Part shown: piece by piece, positions 1 to 12,252 of the stretch
How the letters are laid out: each line of letters opens with the position of its first letter
How positions within the stretch are numbered: the first letter of the stretch is position 1
Source of the DNA: Epiperipatus broadwayi
Lineage: Eukaryota; Onychophora; Udeonychophora; Euonychophora; Peripatidae
Length of the DNA stretch: 64,000 nucleotides
Direction: 5' to 3'
NCBI GenBank assembly: GCA_028023455.1
Contig: JAQFVV010012405.1
Coordinates: 7,607,291 to 7,671,290 of the forward strand
The notes under the pieces: generated by a model
Seen by the model: the letters and a program-made list of their open reading frames with translations, nothing else
Database searches by the model: none
Told to the model about the DNA's origin: nothing
Translations under genes and position numbers: made by a program

Positions 1-600
1 CAATAGTTTTGGCTGGTCTTTAGACTTCAAAATGGCAGTGAGCACAAACTAAATTGGTACCAAATTTCTTTTCATATATATAACCTTTGATTCATTGATT
101 AATTGTTTCAGAATTAAAAGCTTGTAAATATCATTAACATTCAGAGATTTTACTAGGGATATAATTCTTAATTAAAAGGTTATAGCCAGCATAATAATAA
201 TAAACATTAGTTGCTGAACAGTTAATTCAATCAGAGGTATCAAAAAATAAAATTTTAAACTATTTATAGAAAGATTGGGTGTAAATATTAAGTAGAAAAT
301 ATGATTAAAATTGTTTTGATGCAGGAAAAACTCTTTGGACAATATAATTTACCCATAAGGATGATATCAGAAAATTTTATTATGTATTCTAAAATATTTG
401 CAAATTTTTTTTATTTTTCAAAATGGAGGAAGTCATTCCTTTCATTAAAATCTTTTTAAGAATTATGTGTAAGATCAATTATCATTTATTTTTGTTTGCA
501 ATCAATATGGTGTTCATAGCAGCTATAATAAATGATTATAACAATTGCCTTCAAGTATAAATGAAAAAAAAATTCCTACGAAAAAATTGTAGAGTGCATT

Positions 601-1078
601 TGAACATAGACCTTCAGCTCCCTTCAGCTATCCACTCCATCTTATATAACCAACCGATATGACTACCTACGTGTGAAAAAATTAAATGAACTCCAATATA
701 CATATTTCGTGCTAAGCCCAACATTCACCAGCTGGTCCAGATCATCATATTCCCATATATATATATATAACCTTTGCTCAGTTTATATTAAGATAGCAAT
801 TTTTCAAACTTTAATGGAAAGGCTTCAATTCTCTCCACTCCCTAATTTTTCAGCCATCCATAATATTGAAAATCTGATGATCTGGACCAACTGATGAGTG
901 CTGTTTCAGCATGAAAGATCATTTATATTTTTCACATGTATGTGATCATATGTGTTGATAATATAAGATGGAGTGGAAAGCTGAAAGGAACATGAAATTC
1001 TGTGTTGAAATCCCCTCTAATTACATCTAAAAGTTCAGTATATACATTATACTTATAATCAAATATTTAAAAAAAAAA
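601..1078. mobile_element. Family A inverted-repeat element
   Basis: The left part has CAGCTATCCACTCCATCTTA and the right part its inverse near 960-985. Both arms carry the family A ribozyme region. The right-arm motif at 879-916 has CTGATGA, a paired stem II and GAAA but then lacks stem III; the left-arm core has A6 changed to G. The 3' side ends in ATATTTAAAAAAAAA. No target duplication was recognised. Confidence 0.6.
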
Positions 1079-2130
1079 TCGAATAGTTTTATTTCGAGTG
1101 CCAGAAATCGATTCGAAGCTTTCGATTCGAAGCTCTTAAGCTCAGAATCTTTTATCACTACACTAAACTACATAGGAGATTACAATATAACAATACATAT
1201 GCTATATATAGACACATGAATTTTATCAAAGACAAAATACCATTATAAATTCAATACGATTATGCAAATACCATGAATTTTTCTGAATTATATGTAAATA
1301 TTTTAATAACAATAAATCAAAAATTTATAAAAAATCTTACCTTTCATAAACAACAGATGTTACTCAAACTATTACTATTCTGACACATGACATTTATGTA
1401 AGTTTTATAATTCGCATATTGGAAATTCTGAATAAAATTATAACTAATTGCTAATGATCTAAACTGACATTTTTATATCTACCATCTAAAAAAGATAAAT
1501 AATCATTTCCGAAAGATAAAATATTAAGTGTTTATAGCTGCTTCTAAGAAAAATACAATATGTATGGTAACAACTACATATCTAAAAAAAAAAAAAAAAA
1601 GAAGATAATAAAGAAAACAATAAAAGAAGTAATAGCAACACGAATTTAAAAACGAATATATAGTTTGTGTATGTATTTATAATCAGAATTATTATAATTT
1701 AAGAAATAAAGATAAAATAGTTCTTACTATTAAATAAATCACTGTAGGATAAAGGCTTGTTCAATAGTTCCTCTTAAAGTCAAGGAAATGATAAGCAATA
1801 CTCTTCAGCCTCACCATTTATCCAAAGGTGGAGTTTGAATGCTTTGTTAGCCTTGTTTAATCCATTTAGAAGAATATCTAGATACATGTTTACTAATTCT
1901 TATTAGATTATTATCTGAGCTATCTATATGCCCACAACATGAAAAAATTGTAAGTTTACTTGACCTAGATTCAAACTCAGATTGGAAGAGTAATAAATGG
2001 ATGCATCATTGTTGCAGAAAAGAATACTTCTACTATCATATAGATAAAATGCTTTTTTAGTGCCACTATTTTTTTGTAAATCCAAATTTGCTAAAATAAA
2101 AAAACTGGCAGTTCACTGCAAAAAGGCTTG
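1079..2130. other. No recognised feature
   Basis: AT-rich sequence. Near 1110 the short block TCGATTCGAAGC is repeated (ATTCGAAGCTTTCGATTCGA). An A17 run is at about 1585. Also 1-600 shows nothing beyond A/T runs. Confidence 0.5.
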
Positions 2131-2530
2131 TTCATCATCATCATCATTTTCAATCAATACCAATCTATTGCAGAATAAAGCTGTATTAGTATATAGTCCA
2201 GTTCATCTAAGCCTTAATTTTTCTTCTCCATATCACACTAGCAAATTTCGTATTTCTTCTATCTAAATTACAAGTGGTCTTTTTCTAGATATTTTACAAT
2301 TTTCTGGGTCCAGTTTAAAACTTCAACTATTCATATACCATAATCTTTTTTAGCAAAATATCCAATACAACTGCAATTTTTTACCATAATATCAGTGATA
2401 AGTGTTGTCCTCTCACTCATGAATTTTGTTTTCAATCTTTTAACATACATTTCTCTATACTTTGTTAAATGGTCTGATCTCTCTGACTAGTATTTTGTTA
2501 AATGCTCAAATCTCAGATTCATAAGAGGAT
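2131..2530 (-). mobile_element. RTE LINE 3' end, 5'-truncated
   Basis: The minus strand ends in repeated TGA triplets at 2131-2148. These are preceded by a remnant of the ILQWID peptide and by a stretch matching the RTE tail (KCML, VRED, RKRP-like pieces around 2280-2460). The triplet repeat tail is characteristic of RTE elements. Many substitutions and stops. Confidence 0.65.
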
Positions 2531-3172
2531 TTGATTTAACATATGTATTAAAAAAACTTTTCTTTTCAAACACAAACTTATTTTTAAACTCTATACTACT
2601 TTAATTTAATGGATATTTCATGCATTAGACTTGTCTATATTAATAATCTGACTAGTGTATTTGGGTAATTGTTAACTTCTTCTACTTCATGAATATAAAT
2701 CTTTCTTTTCTTTTTCTGAGATCCATTAAACATTATTTGAGGCTTTTAAGCCTTTATTTTAGACCAATTTTTGCTACTTAGGGAGTGTTTTTTTTCCTTT
2801 AAATTTTGGTTGGGTCTGTCTGAATAATAGCTATTTATATTAATGGAATTTTGCCTATGAGATTATGCCATAGACCTTTTTCTCAACCTTTTGCTGTGAT
2901 TATTGCACTTTGTATGGTTAAGCTTTAGAAGCACTCAATATTTTACTCAGTAAAATACTAACTTTTATGTGAAGTAATTCATAGCTGTAAACTTAACTTT
3001 TCAACCAAGAAGAAAGAACTTCATTAAAAGTAGTAGTCTTTTTTTAAAACTATATATTACAAGCATAAACATGTTGTAATGCTAATCAAATCCCAAAATT
3101 AGTTTCTGGTTATCCGCCATTATTGCTTATGAGCATTAAGCTACCACTACTGCTTTCTTTTAAACTATACAA

Positions 3173-3909
3173 CTGGTTTGAAGACATGTAGGTGTCTAAA
3201 AATTTCAGATTTTCCACTCAATAGATAACTTTTAGTTAAATGCTGGCTTTGGGTTGGTATTTTTAAATCTAGTGTCTGAACCTACCCTGACACCTCTCTG
3301 AGGAGTGCCAAAGCATGAAACCATGGTCAGGGGTTTGGGGAGGGGTTCCTGACAGAGATATTTTAAATGCTTTCTCTGGCTAAGAATTTAACACAAAGCT
3401 TGTTGAAGAATTGGCAATCCTCATTGTTTATAACTTACAAGCTTTAAGAGAATAGGGTCATGGGATCTATGACTCTTTATTTTGACTATTTATAGTCTCT
3501 GCCTTAAGTCTTATGCAATGTTATATTGCTAAGACTATTAATATATGGTATGACTGAAGATCTATCAGCCTTATATAGCTATTTGAGTTGGATAGCTGGG
3601 TTTGAAGACATGTAGGTGTCTGAGAATTTCAGATTTTCCACTCAATAGATAACTTTTAGTTAAATGCTGGCTTTGGGTTGGTATTTTTAGATCTAGTGTC
3701 TGAACCTACCTTGACACCTCTCTGAGGAGTGCCAAGCATGAAACCATGGTCAGGGGTTTGGGGAGGGGTTCCTGACAGAGATATTTTAAATTCTTTCTCT
3801 GGCTAAGCATTTGACACAAAGATTGTTGAGGAATTGGCAATCCTCATTGTTTATAACTTACAAGCTTAAGAGAATAGGGTCATGTGATCTATGACTTTTA
3901 TTTTGACTA
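3173..3909. repeat. Family F: two direct copies of a ~315-bp unit
   Basis: Copies at 3173-3488 and 3596-3909 are about 95% identical and start GGTTTGAAGACATGTAGGTG. The 107-base spacer is unrelated. They contain CCTCTCTGAGGAGTGCCAA and GGTCAGGGGTTTGGGGAGG. A partial third copy is at 33717-33862. No coding potential, inverted ends or A-tail were seen. Confidence 0.75.
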
Positions 3910-5079
3910 AATAGTTTAAAAGTTTAAACTCTGAGGATTTGAACTAAGTCAATTTTCATGAATGATTTCTCATTGACAAAGGCCAATGTCTAAAATTTCA
4001 TCTATGGAATTGATTGTCATTAATTTGTGGTATTCATTTATTGCTTATCCTTATAATAGATAGCTGAAGAATGGAATTCTAATCTGCAATATGTTTACCT
4101 TCAGGAGCACAAACCAGAAGGAAAATGAAAGAATAGTGTAAAATAGGAGATACATCAATAGAATAAGACATAATACAAGCCAAATTATTACCAATTCAAA
4201 TCATTGGTAGCACTTTTCAATGCCTTTCTGTCTTTAGATATTATTATTTTCAAATTCCAAATGATTATTTTCCAAATTAAATATATTATAATTGTATAGA
4301 TTACAAACTATTTTAATCCTAACATAGTTTTGTTTTTCTCAGATATTCTCTTTAAACAAATGCATTTTTATATATTGAAGCTAACATTCATCCTTATTTA
4401 CCTAGACAATCACTGAAAGAGACAGGTGCAGGAAAAGAAAAATACTTGCTATTCACATTGCTCCAACATTTTTCACTAATTTTTTATAAAAATATGGATG
4501 AGTGTTAACATTGTTCATCTAAATGAAATCAAAAGTTGTGAAATTAATTGATAGTTATAATGGGTGGCACAGAGGGTTTCCTTCATTATTTAAAACTCAA
4601 GAAAAGCATCATTCCCTTTCTTTGTTATTGTGAGTAATCATAGGTATTTGTCAACATTGTGTCATGAAAATATCATTGCAGTAGTGTATATTTTAAGAAC
4701 TTAGCTTTCACTTTAAGATGGTTATAGTTTGTGAAACTGAGTTCCCAAAAGAATATAAGTGAAAGAAAGTTGTAAACCATTGTGCTAGAGTAATGGTATA
4801 GCAGATTATAGATCTTGATCCATATATTAAATACGTTGGAACATAAATATGATGCCAAGACTTCTTCTTATGAAGCTGCCTCTGGATTTAATGATTCAAA
4901 ATCATTTTTGGAAAATAAATTACATGTTAAACCATTATATTAAATAATGTATCATTAAGGATATAAATAAAAACATATTGACTTCACATTCCATAAGTCT
5001 TTGACTGTTTTTTATATTAACTACAATGCAATGTTGTAAAAAATTCTATATCGGATATAGAATACTTTTATTAAACCTT
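3910..5079. other. No recognised feature
   Basis: AT-rich; a duplicated short palindrome TATATCGGATATA lies at about 5049. The minus-strand frame at 4673 looks like chance. The stretch 2531-3172 is similar and empty. Confidence 0.5.
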
Positions 5080-5363
5080 GTGCAGTATAATTTCTCCCAG
5101 TCACTGAATGGTGTCAATGCAACAAATTACCATATATCTTTTTCTGCTCACTCTTAATACATACTTTCATCAACAGATCTTATCCTACTACAGAGCCATC
5201 TATTAGTAGAAGAAAAAATATGTGCAGTATATTTCCTCCCAGTCACTGAATGGTGTCAATGCAACAAATTACCACATAACTTTTTCTGCTCATTCTTAAT
5301 ATACTCTTTCATGAACAGATCTTATCCTACTATAGAGCCATCTATTAGTAGAAGGAAAAATAT
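5080..5363. repeat. Tandem duplication, 142-bp period
   Basis: Copies 5080-5221 and 5222-5363 both read GTGCAGTATA...CCCAGTCACTGAATGGTGTC and end in ATCTATTAGTAGAAG; about 90% identical. Confidence 0.85.
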
Positions 5364-5920
5364 ATCTGGAGATATTATTGAAATAGCATGGCTGTCTAAT
5401 ATCCAATAATTTTTAAAATTTACACTCAATGCTTCTAGAATAGGGTAAAGAGAGCTACTCCTCAAAAAAATGAATAATTATTATAAGCCAAGTGGATCTT
5501 TAAAGATTGAGTGGAAAACTCAAATACAAGTAATTCTTATGCTCCCTGCTTTCCTATGAGATGTTGGAAAAATTTACAGGTTATTTTATCTTATTACTCT
5601 CAGTCTAACCACAATATTTTATTATAGCAGCAACATAACATCTGTTAATAAATGCCATTATAATAAAGTAATAAAATGGATAAAGAAATCAAATATTAAT
5701 AAAAAAATGTTAAAACATCATACCTCAAGATTATATATCAATATATATATATATAAAATTGTGCTTTAATCTCATCAGAGATGATACATTTTTTGTAAAT
5801 ATTTTTCTATGTATTATTTATGGTAGACTTTACAGGTATATTGTTTCATCATTATTACTTTTATATTATCTAATGTGTGAATGTAAATTTATAAAATAGT
5901 TAAGTTTATTGCTAGTTTTG

Positions 5921-6257
5921 CATGTTGAAAGTAACAAGAAGAGATCAAAAACGCAATATATGGGTAAGAGAACAGACAGGTGTTACTGACCTCATTGAGA
6001 AAATTAAAAGAGGAAGTGGAGTTGGGCTGGACATATTGCTAGAAAAGATGATAATAGATGGACAATTGAAATTTTGAACTGGATTCCAAGAGATTGTAAA
6101 AGACCCAGAAAGAGACCACATGTGAGATGGATGAAATAAGAAAGTGTGCAGGGGTGATGTGGAGAAGAGAAGCTAAAGATAAGAAAAGTTGGATTGAACT
6201 TGGAGAGACCTTCATCCTGCAGTGGATTGATAATGGTTGTTGTTGATGATGATGATT
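5921..6257 (+). mobile_element. RTE LINE 3' end with TGATGA tail
   Basis: The DNA encodes, with frameshifts, VTRRDQKRNIWVREQTGVTD, then WTIEILNWIPR, then ETFILQWIDNG, and ends in TTGTTGATGATGATGA. This is the terminal ~110 codons of the RTE tail plus its microsatellite end. It matches the copies at 45036 and 55300 closely, so they come from one subfamily. Confidence 0.75.
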
Positions 6258-6348
6258 TTATTAGACATCAGTTACAAAAAACTGAAAAGGTTCAAACTCA
6301 CATAGTACTTGTTCTGCCTAAATCTATGACAGATATCACATAACATAG

Positions 6349-6507
6349 TATTGAAATACTATTCAGATCAAAAATACCCCCAGCAGGAAGTTTACTACTA
6401 ATATTGAAATACTATTCAGATCAAAAATACCCCCAGCAGGAAGTTTACTACTAATATTGAAATACTATTCAGATCAAAAATACCCCCAGCAGGAAGTTTA
6501 CTACTAA
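6349..6507. repeat. Three perfect tandem 53-bp units
   Basis: Units 6349-6401, 6402-6454 and 6455-6507 are identical by eye, each starting TATTGAAATACTATTCAGAT and containing ACCCCCAGCAGGAAG. The perfect identity suggests a recent expansion in an otherwise old region. It follows directly on an RTE tail. Confidence 0.9.
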
Positions 6508-6958
6508 TGTATCATTTGAAATTCCTACTAATGTAATGATAATCACTCCTCGAGAGCAATACAGGGTTGCTAAGATACCATACTAACTCATTGAAATTGA
6601 TTGGAATTACTTACCATTTATGAGTTTCATTATTTAAAGTATGCATGACAAGTTACATTACATCAAAAGAAATAAAGTTTAGACAATATATCATCAACAA
6701 TGCAAAAGTCTATCAAAACATACACATATGTTAGTTTATTTTTCAGTTTATTTGTTTATCATTCATAAAAATAAAACTCCACTATCAGGTGTAACAAAAC
6801 AAAAATAATTAGAAATATGTTAGTGGGATAAGAAATGTTTCCCTGACATATGCAGATGCCACTTTACTTCAGTCTTAGTCACTTTCCCTCAAAGTCTTGC
6901 ACATACATTATTTTCCACATAACAATACAGAGGCTCCTTTCGTTTATGTAACTCTAAT

Positions 6959-7369
6959 GTCACACATAGGCAAAACTCTCCATATAGTAACACCACTCAG
7001 TGCAAGCCAGAGTAATCAATGGATAAGGAAGGTTTGTGCATAAAATCCCTGTCTATTGCCTACTCATTCAATATCCCCAGACTAGTTTCTAGCTTGTGGC
7101 CTTCATCAGTGAGAAGGCTTGGATCTTAGAGCACTGCCACTTAGCTCTTAGGATCTAATGCAATGCAATCCTCCAGCAGTCATCTCTTACTTTTTTAGTT
7201 AACTATAAAGCTTTAAGTTCAAAATAAAAATGCAATAATCTTTTCAACCTAAGCTCATTAGCATGTATATTCATATACTGAGTAACATTACTGCATGGAG
7301 AGTTTTGTCTCTGTGTAAACAGCTTGTGTAAGCATAAAGAATGGTGATCATATAATGGTTGATGATTTA
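6959..7369. mobile_element. Family B element, short inverted right arm, 11-bp target duplication
   Basis: The left part matches the family B arm through about 7200. The right part (about 7288-7345) is an inverted copy of only the outer 60-80 bases. Flanks are GTAACTCTAAT at 6948-6958 and 7370-7380. The inverted arm here extends beyond the point where the left arm starts, so the two arms are of unequal length. Confidence 0.65.
7068..7122 (-). ncRNA. Hammerhead-ribozyme-like motif in family B (element at 6959)
   Basis: Same design as the motif at 7799-7853, with core CTGATGA, a shorter GGC/GCT stem II, GAAAC, TAGTC and the downstream stem I strand TGGGGATATTG. The A/A mismatch at the base of stem II is shared. 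The outer CCAA/TTGG pairing is weakened by one substitution. Confidence 0.5.
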
Positions 7370-7641
7370 GTAACTCTAATATATAATAAATCAGATTTTA
7401 TAATGCATCTTTATTTCACAATTGTAACTATAGTGATTTTCAATCTGCTGACCTATCAATCTGCTTACAATCTCAAAATTGCCCTCAAAAATATATTAGT
7501 ATATCAACTGCTATGGGTGACACTTTATGTTTATACTTAGTTGTAAAAATACTTCAAATGCTACTGACACATATATAAAAAACAATACACATGAGAAAGC
7601 CAACAAGAAAAGTTATTCTAGAGTAAATTACTATTTAACTG

Positions 7642-8368
7642 CCAATAAACATCACATGACCACTACTTCTTATGCTTGTGTTTAACTGTTGTTAAAACAG
7701 GCAAAACTCACTATATATATTGCCACACACAGCAAGCTAGAGTAATCAATGGATACCTGAAGGCTTGTGCATAAAATCCCCATCTATTGCCTACTCATCC
7801 AATATCCCCAGACTAGTTTCTGGCTTATGGCCTTCGTCAGTGAGGAGCCTTGGATCTGACAGCACTGCATCTAGATCTTAGGATTTAATGCAACCCTCCA
7901 GCAACCACCTTTTATCTCCATTTAACAACAAAACTATGAGTCTTAAACTGAAAACACCTTAATGTTTTCAATCCAAGCCCATCAGCTTATATAGTCATAT
8001 GGGTCTGCTTGCTGTGTGTGGCAATATATGTAGTGATATGGGTACTAAAATGGGTTCAGACCCATATGACTATATAAGCTGATGGGCTTGGATTGAAAAC
8101 ATTAAGGTGTTTTCAGTTTAAGACTCATAGTTTTGTAGTTAAATGGAGATAAAAGGTGGTTGCTGGAGGGTTGCATTAGATCCTAAGATCTAGGTGCAGT
8201 GCTTTCCGATCTAAGACTCCTCACTGACAAAGGCCATAAGCCAGAAACTAGTCTGGGGATATTGGATGAGTAGGCAATAGATGGGGATTTTATGCACAAG
8301 CCTTTTGGCATCCATTGATTACTCTAGCTTGCTGTGTGTGGTAATATATATAGTGAGTTTTGCCTGTT
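7642..8368. mobile_element. Family B palindromic element, long arms, 14-bp target duplication
   Basis: The left arm (7694-8007) and right arm (8057-8370) are inverted copies at roughly 95% identity by eye, separated by a 49-base loop. The loop itself repeats part of the terminal sequence. The element is flanked by TTACTATTTAACTG at 7628-7641 and 8369-8382. A 52-base extension at the left (7642-7693) has no inverted partner. Each arm carries a hammerhead-like motif. No protein is encoded. The duplication length and unpaired extension fit target-primed retroposition followed by snap-back copying better than a cut-and-paste element. Confidence 0.8.
7799..7853 (-). ncRNA. Hammerhead-ribozyme-like motif in family B (left arm)
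   Basis: Read on the minus strand: stem I strand CCAAGGCTCCTCA; core CTGACGA; stem II A-GGC-CATAA-GCC-A; core GAAAC; TA; GTC; stem I strand TGGGGATATTGG. Stem I pairs over six bases next to the core, has an internal loop, and pairs again as CCAA with TTGG. Stem III is only two or three pairs, and the cleavage triplet would be GTC. This is type I hammerhead order. One flaw: the pair closing stem II (10.1-11.1), normally G-C, is A with A. It may be slow, dimer-dependent or inactive. Confidence 0.6.
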
Positions 8369-8860
8369 TTACTATTTAACTGTACAGATAGTTTAACTGT
8401 CAGCAACTGTGATATGAATTCATTTCACATGATAATCTTATTAAGACTCAACATATCCATTGTAACTGAAACAAAGATCTCCTTTTCATTTCTTCTACTA
8501 AAAACCATCATAAAATGCTGGTGTTATGTATTAAAACACCAACTACTTAATATCCAACATTCATAGTATTAATTTATTTCACAGAATAATTCTACTAATA
8601 TATCCATCGTAATAAACACATCTTATCTTCACTTGTTCTGTTTTAAAACACCATATACTATCAATGTTATATACAAACAAACAACAAGGATATTATAAAA
8701 CAAGCTAATGTTTAACTATATGGGTAGGACTGGATAATCACCATTTATTCCATAGAATAATTCAATTGATTGACATTAATAAATGTAATTTACAAAAGAA
8801 GCATTGCTTCCTTAATAATTTTATTTTTAAATAATGTTTTCTTAATTATTATATTTTTTA

Positions 8861-9085
8861 TAATTATTTTAACTGTTTGTCATAAAAAGTGATATTATAG
8901 TGTGATGTAGCAGTTGTTCCCAGAATACTATTCGCTGCTAATGTTTTTTCATACCGGTGTGTCTTTAATTATTTTAACTGTTTGTCATAAAAAAGTGATA
9001 TTATAGTGTGATGTTGAATAACGTGTAGCAATTGTTCCAAGAATGCTATTCGCTGCTAATGTTTTTTTCATACCGGTGTGTCTTT
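8861..9085. repeat. Tandem duplication of ~105 bp
   Basis: Two copies start TAATTATTTTAACTGTTTGT and end CATACCGGTGTGTCTTTA. The second has an 11-base insertion (TGAATAACGTG). The CCGG motif is notable in this AT-rich setting. Confidence 0.85.
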
Positions 9086-9246
9086 ATTGAATATATTAAA
9101 GTTTATGGAAGCTATTTTATTCTATACTTTGAATAAATTATACCATACAATAATTTGCTGTTGTTATTCAAATATTATTAAAAAATGTTAAAAATTTTAT
9201 TAGTAAGGAAGGAATACTTATATTGATCCGTTCTTTACTTCATACG

Positions 9247-9280
<34 letters not shown>
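9247..9280. repeat. AT then GT microsatellite
   Basis: About eight AT units followed by eight GT units. Confidence 0.9.
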
Positions 9281-9639
9281 CAATTAAATAGTAGGACCTT
9301 TGTAATTTCAAAATGTATAAATCTATTAATAAATATTCCATACAGTGAGAATAGAGAGAGAGAAGCAAATCGATTTTTCATTGTGAATTGAAATATTGAA
9401 TCAAACAAAATATTTTAAATGAATGAACTTCATAGCTTTCAGATAATTTAATAATGTTTTATGACTCTTCTGTGTTTTAATAAATTATTTAAAATATTAA
9501 AACTAGCCGAATTCGATAGAATTTTTATTATGAAAAAAGAAGGGGCATTTGAAAAAAAATACCATTGAAATTACAACTACAAATGCCCCGATCAGATTAT
9601 TAATGCAGTTGGGGAAAAAATAATGCATAAAAGTAAATA

Positions 9640-10112
9640 ATAGAATTGTATGGAGTACATTTGATAGAAATAACTTTGTTCTAAAAATAAATTTGCCTAC
9701 ATATATGAAAGGAAGGTTTTTAATCAATGAATTTTACAGTTCTTACTTATAGATCTGAAACTTGGACATTTAACAGAAGAGCAATACAGAGACTTCAGAC
9801 AACTTAATGAAGTATGGACAGATGCATGTTACGAGTAATAAGAAGAGACCAAAATTGAAATACATGGGTGAAAAGGGTAGAGTTGAGCTGGACATATTTT
9901 TAGAAATGATAATAGATGGATAGTTGAAATGTTAAACTGAATTCCAAGAGATTGTCCAAAAAGAGACCACATGTGAGATAGATGGATGAAATAAGGAAGT
10001 TTGCTGATGCGATGTGAAAAAGAGAGGCTAGAAATCAGAAAAAATGGATTGAACTTGGAGAGACCTTTATTCTGCAGTGGAATGATAATGGTCAAAAATA
10101 ATGATGATGATA
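9640..10112 (+). mobile_element. RTE LINE 3' end with internal deletion
   Basis: Starts near a KRKVFNQ-like segment (9708), then a region matching YGSETWTFNRRAIQRLQ, then the WTVEML segment and ETFILQWNDNG, ending in ATGATGATGA near 10112. About 60 bases of the conserved tail between the RRDQN and the RVELDIF segments are missing. Confidence 0.7.
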
Positions 10113-11327
10113 AATAAGTTTAAATTACTGTCAGATGATTTATGGAACAACATTATAATGTATTATTTTGTAAATTTCATTTAAAAATTGTTTTCACTAA
10201 TAATAAAAAGGCTATTACCAATCTCTTTAAATGACTGTCATATCACACTGGAAAACTATGGCATAACTTTTTAATAATGTGTGAATCTGATTCAAAAGTG
10301 ATTCTATTAGTATTTACAAATTTGAGAAAGATATACCAGTGTTAAAAAAAAACATTATCAGAGAATAGCATTCATGGATCAACCTCTGCACCTTATTTAA
10401 TAATTAACCGGAATAAAGAAGCACAGTATCAAAATCTGTTTAATCCTATAACGTATAAGTTAAAAAGTTGATCATAGATTTAATTGTATACAACAAGCCA
10501 AGTAAATTAGATAGTTGTGACAATAGTATGCAAAAAGAATGGAATTAAAAACAGCATTAAAAGTTAATTTTTGCCAAAGAATTTAGGAATGTGGTGGAGA
10601 AGATGTTAAGATCATATTTGGATATTGATAAAAAGATTAATAAATAAAAAGCTGATTAAATTAACAGCAGCTACAACAGACAAACAGAGTAATAAAAGTA
10701 AATGGCTATTAGATGGTCTTCATTTTTAATTGATTGGATAGTGTAATATATAAGCAAATAGAATCAATAATAAGCATGATAGATATGGTTATGAGATGAT
10801 TGTTGAATTAAATATGTGTGTTATGACTTAAAAGTCATCTAGAATTAATAAATGATGCTATTTTTGAGATGAATGCAAGATAATTTTATTTGGAAAATGT
10901 TAGTGTCATCAACCAAACAACCAATTAGTAATTGGCATTGCAAACTGAAAGCATACTATCTGACCCACCATTAATTCAAAAATGAATCCATTTTTAATTT
11001 TTATAAATTATATGTCAATTTTAATAAATAGTTGCTTGATTATATTTTTGAAATTATCTAGAAAATGCACAGAAATCCATTTAAAACTTTTAATATTTAC
11101 ATCTATGAGTTTTTTTATTACATATATCTGTTTATGAAAATGCCTTGTTTATTTGTAAAAATATTTAAAAAGTTGTAATAATTACAGTTGTCACACATAT
11201 AAAGTTTTTACGTCTAACTTACCGTCTTTCTGTTTACATCATATCTAAATATCATCTAGAAAGATACAAGAAAAATTTCAATAATATTTTGTGTGTGTAT
11301 ATATATAATATTCAAATATATGTATGT
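10113..11327. other. No recognised feature
   Basis: AT-rich, no inverted repeats or coding similarity seen. The stretches 8383-8860, 9086-9639 and 11621-12252 also show nothing beyond AT-rich runs. Confidence 0.45.
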
Positions 11328-11620
11328 CTATACTAAACTTAATGTAATTAGAAAAGACTTAAACTCAGACTTTCAAGCTCCCTACAGAAATGCATTCACT
11401 CTTATACAACTGATACACATGACCACATACATATGAAAAAGTAAATGATCTCCAATATATGTATTTCATGCGAAACCAGCATCAGCATTCATCAGTTGGT
11501 CCATATCATATATTGGGAATCATTTATTTTTTTCACATGTATGTGGTCATGTGTATCAGTTGTATAGAATGGAATGCATAGCTGTAAGGATCTTGAAAGT
11601 CTAGCTTCAAGTTCCTTCTG
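11328..11620. mobile_element. Family A inverted-repeat element with an intact hammerhead core
   Basis: The left arm (about 11360-11515) and a shorter inverted arm (about 11520-11605) share ACACATGACCACATACAT in opposite senses. The left arm includes the hammerhead at 11447-11507. AT dinucleotide runs at both ends hide any target duplication. Confidence 0.6.
11447..11507 (-). ncRNA. Hammerhead ribozyme motif, family A, intact core
   Basis: Minus strand, 5' to 3': stem I strand GATATGGACCAA; CTGATGA; a 21-base stem II region starting ATGC and ending GCAT with a large loop; GAAA; a short stem III region TACATAT; A as the cleavage-site base; stem I strand TTGGAGATC. CCAA pairs with TTGG at the core and GAT with ATC further out, across an internal loop. 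All invariant core bases are present (C3-U4-G5-A6-N7-G8-A9 and G12-A13-A14). Stem III is minimal, as in many animal hammerheads. Activity is an inference. Confidence 0.65.
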
Positions 11621-12252
11621 ATATATATATAAATCTATTTAGCCTTAAGCATTATTACACTTATTATTTAAATAATACTTTGGATGCAATTTGAAAATTA
11701 TAATTGCAGTTTGTAATGTTATAACTATTTATTAGTCTGTATTCAGAACAGGTTATATTTACCTGTTTAAGATCATATATTTAAACTTTGTTGTGTCAAT
11801 AATTTCAATCATTGTGATTAACTTTCAATCTATAGTATTTATAAAATATATTGGACTATAAATAAACATTGAATTCCATCTTTATTGCTAAAATTACGCT
11901 GCCTTTATAACAGGTTGAGATTGTTGATTGTTATTGACAGTGAGATTGTCTAAGTGTTGACAGATATATATATATTGTAACGGGCACATATGCCATTACA
12001 TTGTTTTTTTTTTTTATTAAACATGAAAAAAGAAAAGTTCGCGAATAAAAACTTCTTATTTTTTAAGAATTAAAAATTGAAATTAAATATCATCTAAACT
12101 CTAATATATATAAAATCGCACAGATGAGAAATTAAAAAAAGAAACTTTATTAAAAAAAAATAAAAAGTTTTAAAACTAAATTTTCAACAAAAACTTAAAA
12201 AGATTTAGAGATAAAAATATATCTTTATGTTTGGAAAACAAATTAATTAATG

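Noticed and set aside
960-1010. Family A as a tRNA-derived SINE because of GTTCAAATCCC-like text in its arm
   Set aside because: A B-box-like string is present (also near 35895), but no convincing tRNA fold or A box; the ribozyme evidence is stronger. It remains possible.
6349-6507. Short CRISPR-like array
   Set aside because: Units abut with no spacers, and the genome is animal.
7355-8566. Open frames at 7355-7540 and 8360-8566 as small genes
   Set aside because: The first lies at the edge of a family B element, the second begins in its inverted arm; neither shows a domain or sensible composition.
9247-9280. AT/GT run as an origin or regulatory element
   Set aside because: Ordinary microsatellite; no other support.
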